A stretch of 64,000 nucleotides of DNA from Caenibius sp. WL (GTDB lineage: Bacteria > Pseudomonadota > Alphaproteobacteria > Sphingomonadales > Sphingomonadaceae), in assembly GCF_019803445.1 (NCBI RefSeq), contig NZ_CP081844.1, positions 2,182,501-2,246,500 of the forward strand, in the 5' to 3' direction. Of this stretch, positions 37,548 through 48,811 are shown piece after piece. The notes under the pieces are model-generated. The model worked only from the letters and a program-made list of their open reading frames with translations, was not told the origin of the DNA and made no database searches. The translations under genes and the position numbers were made by a program. How positions within the stretch are numbered: position 1 is the first letter of the stretch; the number at the start of each line of letters is the position of its first letter.

Positions 37548-38480
37548 ATGAGACTTCCAATCAGGCAATGGGCTGGGGCATGCGGCGCCCTGATCGCGGC
37601 GTTTGCGCTGTCCGGCCCGGCGGCCCGCGCAGAAGCGCCCGCTCCCGCCCCTGTCCTTTCCCCGGCGGCGGTGGAAACCCCGGCGGGAAACGTCGCGCTG
37701 TGGAAAGTCGCGGACGAGGATACGACGATCTATCTGTTCGGCACGATCCATCTGCTCGACGGGGATGACGCGTGGTTTTCGGACACTATTGGCAAGGCTC
37801 TCGCCACATCGGATCAGCTTGTCACTGAAGTGGATCAGGATAGCGGCGCGGCGGCGAGCGCCATGCTCCTGCGCCGGGCGATGCTGCCCCAAGGGCAAAA
37901 CTTGCGGGCTCTGATGAGCGCGGAAGATCGCGCGGCTTACGAAAAGGCGCTGCACGCCATCCGCATGCCGGCGGAGACGTTCGACCGGTTCAAGCCGTGG
38001 TATGCCGGCCTGATGCTCAATCTCCTGCCGCTGATGCAGAACGGCTATTCGGTCGACAAGGGGGTGGAAGCGGTGCTGACCGCGCGCAAACGGCCGCAGA
38101 CTGGCACCGGTGCGCTGGAAACAATGGAAGAACAGGTCGATCTGTTCGATGCCCTGCCGCAAACGGCGCAACTCGCCTATCTGCGCAGCACCGCGAAAGC
38201 CGCGCCGGATATGGTGGCCACGATTGCCGACATGGTGAAGGAATGGCGCGCGGGCAATGCCGACGCCCTGGCGGAATTGATCAACGACGAAGAAACCGAT
38301 CCCGCACTGCTGGATCGTATTCTCTATGCCCGCAACACCAGTTGGGCGAACTGGATCGTCAGGCGGCTCGAACAGCCGGGCACGGTGTTCGTGGCCGTGG
38401 GTGCGGGCCATCTGGCGGGCCAGGGCAGCGTGCAGGACCAGTTGCGCCGCCGCGGGATCGGGAGCGCGCGTGTCCAATGA
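37548..38480 (+). CDS. TraB/GumN-family protein, exported (copy 1)
   Basis: A 310-aa protein of the TraB/GumN (Tiki-like) family. The ATG at 37548 begins a Sec signal ending in ARAEA; ATG 37518 is an alternative without a ribosome-binding site. The two family blocks are present: [12 protein letters not shown] near residue 70 with GTIH, and [20 protein letters not shown] at the end. Eukaryotic Tiki relatives are metalloproteases; bacterial function is uncertain. It overlaps a second, related gene by 4 bp. Confidence 0.87.
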   Translation: MRLPIRQWAGACGALIAAFALSGPAARAEAPAPAPVLSPAAVETPAGNVALWKVADEDTTIYLFGTIHLLDGDDAWFSDTIGKALATSDQLVTEVDQDSGAAASAMLLRRAMLPQGQNLRALMSAEDRAAYEKALHAIRMPAETFDRFKPWYAGLMLNLLPLMQNGYSVDKGVEAVLTARKRPQTGTGALETMEEQVDLFDALPQTAQLAYLRSTAKAAPDMVATIADMVKEWRAGNADALAELINDEETDPALLDRILYARNTSWANWIVRRLEQPGTVFVAVGAGHLAGQGSVQDQLRRRGIGSARVQ

Positions 38481-39340
38481 CGATCCGTCTCGCTCTGGGC
38501 GCTGCCCTCGCTCTTTTTGCCGCGGCCTGTTCGCAGCCGCAGGTTCCGGCCACCCCGGCGCTGTGGGAAGTGAGCGGCCCGGACGGCCAGCACGGCTATC
38601 TCTTCGGGACGATCCATGCTCTGCCCGCGCATGTCGATTGGCAATCGGGCCGGATCGATGCGGCATTGGAACGGGCGGACAGACTGGTGCTCGAAATTCG
38701 CCAGTTGGACGACAGCGCTGCCATGCAGGCGATTTTCACCCGGCTTGCCCGGACGCCGGGCCAGCCCCCGCTTTCCGCCAAAGTCGGCGCGCCCTATCGC
38801 GAGGCTCTGGCCAAGCTGATGCAGCAGGCGGGGCTGAAGGAGGCGCAGTTCGCCGATGTCGAAACCTGGGCCGCCGCGCTCACGCTGGCCCAAGCGGTGC
38901 GCGGGGCAGCGGATGGCGAAGGGGTGGACCGGGCGCTGATGGCGATGGCCGGGACCAAGCCGGTGGAGGAACTGGAAGGAACCGCGCGGCAACTGGGCCT
39001 GTTCGATGCCCTGCCGGAGGAGGAGCAACGCGATCTCCTCGACGCGGTGGTCGCCGAGGCGGCGAGCGCGGCCAGCAACGAGAATCGCATCGAAGGCTAT
39101 TGGCGCAAGGGTGATATGGCCGCCATCGCGCGCGAAACCGGGCGCGGGATGCTGGCCGATCCCGAATTGCGCCAGGCCCTGCTGGTCGATCGCAACACGG
39201 CATGGGCGGATCGGGTGGCGGCGATGCTGCAAGCACGCCAGCGCCCGTTTGTCGCCGTAGGCGCGGCCCATATGGCGGGAGATGAGGGCTTGCCCGCCCT
39301 GCTCGCGCAACGCGGCTATACCGTGCGGCGCGTGCAATAG
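38477..39340 (+). CDS. TraB/GumN-family lipoprotein (copy 2)
   Basis: A 287-aa relative of the preceding protein. The ATG at 38477 overlaps its TGA (ATGA). The signal ends in a lipobox (LFAAAC), so this copy is membrane anchored, whereas copy 1 appears soluble or cleaved. The blocks are YLFGTIHALPAHVDW and VGAAHMAGDEGLPALLAQRGY. The tandem pair keeps a common core ([15 protein letters not shown] in copy 1, ELEGTARQLGLFDALPEE here), consistent with old duplication. Confidence 0.87.
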   Translation: MTIRLALGAALALFAAACSQPQVPATPALWEVSGPDGQHGYLFGTIHALPAHVDWQSGRIDAALERADRLVLEIRQLDDSAAMQAIFTRLARTPGQPPLSAKVGAPYREALAKLMQQAGLKEAQFADVETWAAALTLAQAVRGAADGEGVDRALMAMAGTKPVEELEGTARQLGLFDALPEEEQRDLLDAVVAEAASAASNENRIEGYWRKGDMAAIARETGRGMLADPELRQALLVDRNTAWADRVAAMLQARQRPFVAVGAAHMAGDEGLPALLAQRGYTVRRVQ

Positions 39341-39475
39341 GCCGTCGCAGGCAGGCGATAGCGGCAGCGCTTGCATTTCCGCCGATTTGCCGATAGGGGC
39401 CCGCGCTTCGCGGCCATGGTCATCCCTGGAGGCGTGGCGCGAAAGCATAGTAACCGTTTTTCGAAAGGTAAGCAG

Positions 39476-40105
39476 ATGAGCGACGCTCTTACGTTGCCGG
39501 CCGAAGCGCGCGAAAAGGCAGGCAAGGGAGCCTCCCGTGCGCTGCGTCGTGCAGGCCGTGTCCCCGCCGTGATTTATGGCGGCAAGGAAGAACCCCAGAC
39601 GATCCACGTTGAAGAGAAGGAACTGGTCCGCCAGCTCGGCACCGGTCACTTCGCGAACTCGATCGTGATGATCGAAATCGGTGGCAAGAGCGTGCGCACC
39701 CTGCCCAAGGATGTCGCTTTCCATCCCGTGAACGACCGTCCGCTGCATGTCGATTTCCTGCGTCTTTCCAAGGATGCCAAGGTCGAAGTGCTGGTGCCGG
39801 TGGTGTTCGCCAACGAAGAAGCCTCGCCGGGCCTCAAGAAGGGCGCCGTGCTCAACGTCGTCCGTCACGAACTCGACCTGATCTGCGACGCGGACAAGAT
39901 TCCGTCGGAAATCGAAGTCGACGTGACCGGTCTGGAAGTCGGCGATTCGATCCACATCAGCCATGTGAAGCTGCCCGCGGGTAGCGAAAGCGCGATCACC
40001 GATCGCGATTTCACCATCGCGACGATCGTCGCTCCGTCGGCGTTGAAGCGCGCCGAAGCGGAAGCCGCCGATGGCGAAGCCGCTGCCGAGGAAAGCGAAG
40101 GCTGA
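39476..40105 (+). CDS. rplY: 50S ribosomal protein L25 (long CTC form)
   Basis: Binds 5S rRNA. The 209 aa form the two-domain TL5/CTC type: an N-terminal L25 domain ([22 protein letters not shown]) and a C-terminal beta domain (LPVHVDFLRL-like and [17 protein letters not shown]), then an acidic Ala/Glu tail. The ATG at 39476 follows AAAGG. It is separated from pth by a strong terminator, the usual rplY-pth order of alphaproteobacteria. Confidence 0.97.
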   Translation: MSDALTLPAEAREKAGKGASRALRRAGRVPAVIYGGKEEPQTIHVEEKELVRQLGTGHFANSIVMIEIGGKSVRTLPKDVAFHPVNDRPLHVDFLRLSKDAKVEVLVPVVFANEEASPGLKKGAVLNVVRHELDLICDADKIPSEIEVDVTGLEVGDSIHISHVKLPAGSESAITDRDFTIATIVAPSALKRAEAEAADGEAAAEESEG

Positions 40106-40129
40106 CCCTTCGCCCCGGCTTGGGAAAAG

Positions 40130-40167
40130 ACGCCGGCCCGCACTCGCGCGGCCGGCGTTTTTCTTTT
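40130..40167 (+). terminator. Rho-independent terminator after rplY
   Basis: ACGCCGGCC (40130-40138) pairs with GGCCGGCGT (40150-40158) around an 11-nt loop. The following sequence is TTTTTCTTTT. It lies 25 nt below the rplY stop and 12 nt above the pth start, so pth must be read by readthrough or from a promoter within this short stretch. Confidence 0.88.
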
Positions 40168-40178
40168 AGGGAACCGTG

Positions 40179-40742
40179 ATGCAACTTTGGGTAGGCCTCG
40201 GAAATCCCGGACCGCAATATGCGATGCACCGGCACAACGTCGGCTTCATGGCCGTGGATGTGATCGCGGACATGCACAGCTTCGGTTCGGTGCAGAAGAA
40301 GTTTTCCGGATGGGTGCAGGAAGGGCGTATCGGCACCGAAAAGATCGTCCTGCTCAAGCCCGCCACTTTCATGAACGAAAGCGGCCGTTCGGTTTCGGAA
40401 GCGATGCGCTTCTACAAGCTCGATCTTTCGGCGTTGACCGTGTTCCATGACGAACTGGATCTGGCGCCGTTCAAAGTGAAAGTGAAAATGGGCGGCGGCA
40501 TTGCCGGGCACAACGGCCTGCGTTCCATCGCGCAGCATCTCGGCCCCGATTTCCGCCGCATCCGCATCGGCATCGGCCATCCCGGACACAAGGACCGGGT
40601 CACGCCTTATGTGCTGGGCAATTACGCCAAGTCCGAAATGGACGATCTGGCCGCCATGCTGGGCGGGATTTCCGCCGAAGCCGAATGGCTGGCGCGCGGC
40701 GAGGATGCCCGGTTCATGAGCGAACTGGCCCTCCGCCTCTGA
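40179..40742 (+). CDS. pth: Peptidyl-tRNA hydrolase
   Basis: Frees tRNA from peptidyl-tRNA released early from the ribosome. The ATG at 40179 with AGGGA upstream gives 187 aa. Catalytic and binding residues are visible: GLGNPGPQYAMHRHNVGF with the catalytic His, KPATFMNESG, the HDELDL segment with the Asp, and AGHNGLRSI. The GTG immediately before the ATG is a weaker alternative start. The gap 40743-40902 shows no gene. Confidence 0.96.
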   Translation: MQLWVGLGNPGPQYAMHRHNVGFMAVDVIADMHSFGSVQKKFSGWVQEGRIGTEKIVLLKPATFMNESGRSVSEAMRFYKLDLSALTVFHDELDLAPFKVKVKMGGGIAGHNGLRSIAQHLGPDFRRIRIGIGHPGHKDRVTPYVLGNYAKSEMDDLAAMLGGISAEAEWLARGEDARFMSELALRL

Positions 40743-40902
40743 TCGCCCGCCTTTTTCGCCATATCGGTCAGCAGTGCCCGTTCGTCTGCGGCATAGACAT
40801 CACCAACCGGCGGATCGGCCTTGCCCCCTCATCCTCGCATCCATAGGCTGCGCATCTGGCAGCAACTTCGTTACCGCTGCAATAACATAAGGAGAGGAAA
40901 CC

Positions 40903-41898
40903 ATGCCGGAACTCGATCGCCGCGCGCTGCTGGCGGGCACCGTGGCCGCCACGACGCTCGCCGCCCTGCCCCAGGCCGCCCACTCCGCCCGGACGGGCGC
41001 CGTGCAGCCCGATCTGTCCGGCAAGGTCATCCTCGTTACCGGCACATCCAGCGGTTTTGGCCGCCTGGGCGCGGAACATTACGCCCGGCTCGGCGCGAAA
41101 GTGTTCGCGACCATGCGCAATCTGCCCCGCCCCGAAGGGGATGCCCTGCGCCAGTTGGCCAGCGACGAGAAGCTCGATCTCACGGTCCTGCCTATCGATG
41201 TGCGGGATGAGGCGCAGGTCGCCGCCGGAGTCCGGGAAGCGGAGCGGCTGGCCGGGCGGGCGCTCGATGTCCTCGTCAACAATGCCGGGATCATGATCAC
41301 CGGCCCTGTCGAAATGCAGGACACGGAAGCCCTGCAATTGCTGTTCGATACCAATCTGTTCGGTTGCCAGCGCATGGCGCGGGCGGTGCTGCCCGGCATG
41401 CGCAAGGCAAAAGCGGGCTATATCGTCAACATCGCCTCGCAGGCCGGGAGAGTGATCTATCCGGGCATGGGCGCCTATTCGGCCAGCAAATTCGCGGTGG
41501 AATCCTGGGCGGAACAGCTTGCCTATGAAGTTGCCACGCAGGGCGTGGGCATCGGCATTATCGAACCGGGCGGCTATCCCACGCGGGTGATGGAAAATTC
41601 GAATCCGGTCTCGTCGGCGCTCAAGGCGCGCGAGCCGGAAGAACGCAAGGCCGCCTATCCGGGCCTCGCCGCGCAGATGGGGCAATCTTCCTCCGCCGGG
41701 CAAAGCGATCCGATGGATGTGCCGCGCGCCATTGCCGCGCTGATCGCGATGAAGCCGCAGGATCGCCCCTTGCGCACCATGGTGTCGGCCACACCTTCGC
41801 CGCAAGAACCGATCAATGCCGTGGCGGCCGAAGTGCAGCGCAAGATGCTCGGCGGCGGGCCATTTGCGGCGGCGGCGCAAATGGTTCTCGGCAAGTAG
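40903..41898 (+). CDS. Short-chain dehydrogenase/reductase with Tat-like signal
   Basis: A 331-aa classical SDR. The cofactor loop is TGTSSGFG near residue 47, NNAGIM follows, and the catalytic YSASK lies near residue 195. The unusual feature is an N-terminal extension with twin arginines, DRRALLAGTVAATTLAAL, ending PQAAHSA, which looks like a Tat export signal. A strong AAGGAGAGG ribosome-binding site fixes this start. A Rossmann-fold enzyme exported folded with its nucleotide would need Tat. The substrate is unknown. Confidence 0.85.
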   Translation: MPELDRRALLAGTVAATTLAALPQAAHSARTGAVQPDLSGKVILVTGTSSGFGRLGAEHYARLGAKVFATMRNLPRPEGDALRQLASDEKLDLTVLPIDVRDEAQVAAGVREAERLAGRALDVLVNNAGIMITGPVEMQDTEALQLLFDTNLFGCQRMARAVLPGMRKAKAGYIVNIASQAGRVIYPGMGAYSASKFAVESWAEQLAYEVATQGVGIGIIEPGGYPTRVMENSNPVSSALKAREPEERKAAYPGLAAQMGQSSSAGQSDPMDVPRAIAALIAMKPQDRPLRTMVSATPSPQEPINAVAAEVQRKMLGGGPFAAAAQMVLGK

Positions 41899-42116
41899 AA
41901 CGGGCCTTGGCCGCCGTGTGACGCAGCGCGGCCTTGATTCCGCGCGCAAAGCGTCTAATCGCGCTGCCTTGGCCGGTGCGCGTCCCGCTCATCCCGGTTT
42001 ACCTTGTGGTTTTGCGGCAGGTGGATCGATCCGCCCGCCGGGAAAGCACGGCAAAGATATTCAGGCGCGATACCGGCCCTATCAGCCGGGAAACGCTCTG
42101 AGGCGAAGGAGCAATA

Positions 42117-43217
42117 ATGGGTTTCCGTTGCGGAATCGTCGGCCTGCCCAATGTCGGCAAATCGACCCTGTTCAATGCGTTGACCGAAACGCAGGCGGCG
42201 CAGGCAGCCAATTATCCGTTCTGCACGATCGAGCCCAATGTCGGGCAGGTTTCCGTGCCCGATGCCCGGCTTGAGACGGTGGCGAAGATCGCCAATTCGG
42301 CGAAGATCATCCCGACCCAACTGGCATTCGTCGATATCGCGGGCCTTGTGAAAGGGGCGAGCAAGGGCGAAGGTCTGGGCAACCAGTTCCTTGGCAACAT
42401 TCGCGAAGTGGATGCCATCGTCCATGTACTGCGCTGTTTCGAGGATGACGATATCCAGCACGTCGCCAACAAGGTCGATCCGATTGCGGATGCCGAAGTG
42501 GTCGAAACCGAATTGATGCTGGCCGATCTCGAAAGCCTCGAAAAGCGGGTGCCCGCCGCGCAGAAACGCGCGACCGGAGGCGACAAGGAAGCCAGGATCA
42601 CCGCCAGCGTGCTCGGCCAGGCTCTGGACCTGCTGCGCGAAGGGAAGCCCGCCCGCCTGACCGAACCCAGGGATGACGAGGAAGCGCGGGTCTTTAAGCA
42701 GGCGCAATTGCTCACCGCCAAACCGGTGCTCTACGTCTGCAACGTGGCGGAAGAAGACGCCGCGAAGGGCAACGCGCTTTCCGAGCTGGTGTTCGCGAAA
42801 GCCGCCGCCGAAGGGGCGCAGGCCGTGGTCGTCTCGGCCGCCATCGAATCCGAACTGGTCGGCATGGATATGGAAGACCGGCAGGAATTCCTCAGCGAAC
42901 TGGGGCTGGAAGAAACCGGCCTCGCCCGCGTGATTCGCGCGGGCTATCAGTTGCTCGGCCTGAAGACGTTTTTCACTGTCGGCCCCAAGGAAGCCCGCGC
43001 CTGGACGTTCCCCACCGGCGCGAAAGCGCCGCAGGCCGCCGGCGAAATCCACACCGATTTCGAAAAGGGCTTCATCCGCGCCGAAACCATCGCCTATGAC
43101 GACTACGTTGCCCTGGGCGGGGAAGCGCCCGCGCGCGATGCAGGCAAACTGCGCCAGGAAGGCAAGGAATACGTGGTGCAGGACGGGGACGTGATGCACT
43201 TTAAATTCAACGTCTAG
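42117..43217 (+). CDS. ychF: Redox-regulated ATPase/GTPase YchF (OBG family)
   Basis: P-loop protein of 366 aa that binds ATP more readily than GTP and associates with ribosomes. G1 is GLPNVGKSTLFNALT at residues 8-22; ANYPFCTIEPNVG is the switch region; DIAGLVKGAS is G3; the C-terminal TGS domain begins FFTVGPKEARAW. The ATG follows AAGGAG. The MaoC gene starts 10 bp downstream and is probably cotranscribed. The 218-bp gap upstream shows no gene. Confidence 0.97.
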   Translation: MGFRCGIVGLPNVGKSTLFNALTETQAAQAANYPFCTIEPNVGQVSVPDARLETVAKIANSAKIIPTQLAFVDIAGLVKGASKGEGLGNQFLGNIREVDAIVHVLRCFEDDDIQHVANKVDPIADAEVVETELMLADLESLEKRVPAAQKRATGGDKEARITASVLGQALDLLREGKPARLTEPRDDEEARVFKQAQLLTAKPVLYVCNVAEEDAAKGNALSELVFAKAAAEGAQAVVVSAAIESELVGMDMEDRQEFLSELGLEETGLARVIRAGYQLLGLKTFFTVGPKEARAWTFPTGAKAPQAAGEIHTDFEKGFIRAETIAYDDYVALGGEAPARDAGKLRQEGKEYVVQDGDVMHFKFNV

Positions 43218-43227
43218 GCGGGCGCTT

Positions 43228-43698
43228 ATGATCCATTTCGAAGACCTTGTCACAGGAACGGTGGAGCGTTTCGGACGCTACGCGGTGACGCGGGACGAGG
43301 TCATCGAATTCGCCGGAAAGTACGACCCCCACCCCTTCCACCTGTCGGATGAAGCGGCGGCGGAAACGTTTTTCGGGCGGCTTTCGGCAAGCGGGTGGCA
43401 CACCTGCTCGATGACCATGGCGATGTTCGTCGCTCATATTCACGATACACCGCATGCCAGCCATGGCGGCGCGGGGATCGATGATCTGCGCTGGCTCAAG
43501 CCGGTCTATCCGGGCGACGTGCTGACGATGGAAACCGAAATTCTGCGCAAACAGCGCAGCCGTTCACGCGCCGATCTCGGCCGGATATGGACGCGGATGA
43601 CCACGTACAATCAGGATGGCGTGGCCGTGCTCAACATGGTCGCCATCGGGCTCTACGCCGTGCGCGACCCTTCCGCCCCCATCGCGGACGAGGGCTGA
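43228..43698 (+). CDS. MaoC-family dehydratase (hot-dog fold)
   Basis: A 156-aa single hot-dog domain of the R-enoyl-CoA hydratase group. It opens FEDLVTGTVERFGRYAVTRDE, then the catalytic segment FAGKYDPHPFHLSDEAAAET with the Asp-x4-His pair, and FGRLSASGWHTCSM. This points to reversible hydration of an enoyl-CoA; the precise substrate is unknown. It follows ychF by 10 bp and converges with the lipoprotein gene downstream. Confidence 0.9.
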   Translation: MIHFEDLVTGTVERFGRYAVTRDEVIEFAGKYDPHPFHLSDEAAAETFFGRLSASGWHTCSMTMAMFVAHIHDTPHASHGGAGIDDLRWLKPVYPGDVLTMETEILRKQRSRSRADLGRIWTRMTTYNQDGVAVLNMVAIGLYAVRDPSAPIADEG

Positions 43699-43722
43699 GC
43701 CCACCGCCGCTTCAGCCTCGCT

Positions 43723-44219
43723 TCAATTGCCGCACTGGACGGTGCCGAACTGGTCATAGACGATATGGCCTTTCGCATCCTGCACCCGCAGGCGCCCGTC
43801 ATAATCGCTGCTTTCCATCCCGGTGCGGCGGGGCTTTTCGGATGCGAGCGACAGCTCGAACGCATAGCGTTTGCCGGCATAACGCGCATAGACGCCATAA
43901 GGCAGCGCCTTGCTGCCCGTGTCGGCGGCGAAGCGCACAACGGCATCGTCCAGCTTGAGATAGCCCCCATCCGCCCGCGCGAGCATGACCGCGCCCACAC
44001 CGGCGTTTTTCGCCACGAACGCGCAACCTGTGCCGAACAGGCTGTTGGCCTGCATGTCGGGCAGGAGAATCGGTTGCGGCGCGATCGGCACACCCGCGCC
44101 ACGATTGGCTTTTTCCACCATCGCCACGTCGCGCGCATCCTGCGCGGCCTGTTCGGCCGGGGACAGGGACTTGCTGCATGCGGCAAGCATCAGCAACGCA
44201 ACCACGGCAATCCTGCGCA

Positions 44220-44220
<1 letters not shown>
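43723..44220 (-). CDS. Lipoprotein of unknown function
   Basis: A 165-aa predicted lipoprotein. The ATG at 44220 overlaps the mutL stop by one base (TGATG) and begins MRRIAVVALLMLAACSKS, where LAAC is a lipobox. The mature part is a mixed alpha/beta chain with a C-terminal DGRLRVQDAKGHIVYDQFG segment and a final Cys in VQCGN. I do not recognise the family. Coupling to mutL suggests cotranscription, not shared function. Confidence 0.75.
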
Positions 44221-47290
<3,070 letters not shown>

Positions 47291-47375
47291 TGCACGCAAT
47301 CCGGCGACGCATATCCGCCGCCGGCCGTGAACGGGCGGGGTCGATGAATCCCGCTGCAAAGAGGAGAAGGCGCTG

Positions 47376-48263
47376 ATGGCGCCTCCGAAATCTCGGAACC
47401 CGGGCTATTCGCGCAAGGCGCAATTCAGCCTGTTCACCGGCTATGTCGCCGCCGGCCTCGGCGCGCTGGTCGGTGGGCTGGTGCTGATTGTCGCGCTGGT
47501 CAATCCCGGCACCTTTTCCGGCACCCGGGGCCTGGCCAGCGATGTCGCCCGGCCGATCGGCGAGATCGGCGCCGAAGGGCGCGTGGGCGCCCAGGGGTTG
47601 TTCGGGGCTATCGCGGGCTATTTCGAAGCGGGCAGCAAGAACGCCCGGCTCAAGGAAGAGAACGAGATCGCTCGCGTCCGCCTCGCCGAAGCGCAGGCGG
47701 TCAAGGCTGAGAACGCGCGGCTGAAGGCCCTGCTCGGCTTGCAGGAGGATGAGGTCAAGCCCGTCACGGTGGCGCGGCTGATCGGCTCCACATCCGCCAG
47801 CACGCGACGTTTTGCGTTCCTTTCGGTCGGACGCGCCCAAGGCGTGCATCCGGGGATGCCGGTGCGCAGCCCGCATGGGCTGGTCGGGCGCGTGCTCGAA
47901 GCGGGCACGCATTCCGCCCGCGTCCTTCTGTTGACCGACAGCGAAAGCCTCGTGCCCGTTCGCCGGGCGCAGGACGATGTGGTGGCCTTTGCCGAAGGGC
48001 GCGCGGACGGGACATTGCGGCTGCGTCTCGTCAATCTCGGCATCAATCCGATGAAGCGGGGCGATGTGTTCGTGACATCGGGCGCCGGCGGCCTTTACCG
48101 GCCGGGTATTGCGGTGGCTATCGTCGACAAGGTCACGCGCGACGGCGGCATCGCCCGCGTGCTGAGTGATCCCGCAGCGACGGATTTCGTCGTCGTCGAT
48201 CCGATCTGGCAACCCAAAGCGCGCGAAATCGTCAACGGGCCGCGCGAACCGCTGGCGGAATGA
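47376..48263 (+). CDS. mreC: Rod-shape-determining protein MreC
   Basis: Periplasmic scaffold that links MreB to the elongation synthases. The 295 aa have a short basic cytoplasmic start, one membrane segment at about residues 22-45, a coiled coil (ARLKEENEIARVRLAEAQ...), and the beta domain with AFLSVGRAQGVHPGMPV and GLVGRVLE. Its stop overlaps the mreD start by 4 bp. Confidence 0.95.
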   Translation: MAPPKSRNPGYSRKAQFSLFTGYVAAGLGALVGGLVLIVALVNPGTFSGTRGLASDVARPIGEIGAEGRVGAQGLFGAIAGYFEAGSKNARLKEENEIARVRLAEAQAVKAENARLKALLGLQEDEVKPVTVARLIGSTSASTRRFAFLSVGRAQGVHPGMPVRSPHGLVGRVLEAGTHSARVLLLTDSESLVPVRRAQDDVVAFAEGRADGTLRLRLVNLGINPMKRGDVFVTSGAGGLYRPGIAVAIVDKVTRDGGIARVLSDPAATDFVVVDPIWQPKAREIVNGPREPLAE

Positions 48264-48811
48264 TGGAATATCGTCTCGGTTCACGGCACTCCGGTCAAGG
48301 GTCGCAGATCAACCGCGCCCATTCGCCGTTCGTCGCGCTGGTCGTGCCATGGGCTTCGATCGTTCTCGCATCCCTGTTCCCACTGCTGCCGCTGATCGCC
48401 TCGATGCCGATCTCCCCGCCGATGGGTTTCATGATGCTGCTGGCATGGCGGCTTGTCCGGCCCGGGCTTCTGCCGATCTGGGCCGGCTTTCCGCTCGGGC
48501 TGATCGACGATCTGTTCAGCGGCCAGCCTTTCGGCTGCGCCATTCTCGTATGGTCGCTGACGCTGATAGCGCTTGATGTGATCGAGACACGCTTCCCGTG
48601 GCGCGGCTTCCTGCAGGATTGGCTGGTGGCCAGTGCGGCGATAGCCTCCTACATTCTCGTCTGCGCCTTTATCGCCGGTTCGTGGAACATCGGATTGCCC
48701 ACTATCCTTGCCCCGCAACTCGTCCTCTCGATCTTGTTCTATCCCTTGATCGGGCGTCTGGTCGCCTTCCTTGACCGTTTGCGCCTGCGCCGTTTCCGGA
48801 CCATCGGCTGA
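48260..48811 (+). CDS. mreD: Rod-shape-determining protein MreD
   Basis: Small inner-membrane protein of the elongasome. The 183 aa have about five hydrophobic segments and the family loop GLIDDLFSGQPFG. The ATG at 48260 overlaps the mreC TGA (ATGA), and its TGA shares one base with the mrdA ATG (TGATG). The N-terminal 30 residues are polar. Confidence 0.9.
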   Translation: MMEYRLGSRHSGQGSQINRAHSPFVALVVPWASIVLASLFPLLPLIASMPISPPMGFMMLLAWRLVRPGLLPIWAGFPLGLIDDLFSGQPFGCAILVWSLTLIALDVIETRFPWRGFLQDWLVASAAIASYILVCAFIAGSWNIGLPTILAPQLVLSILFYPLIGRLVAFLDRLRLRRFRTIG

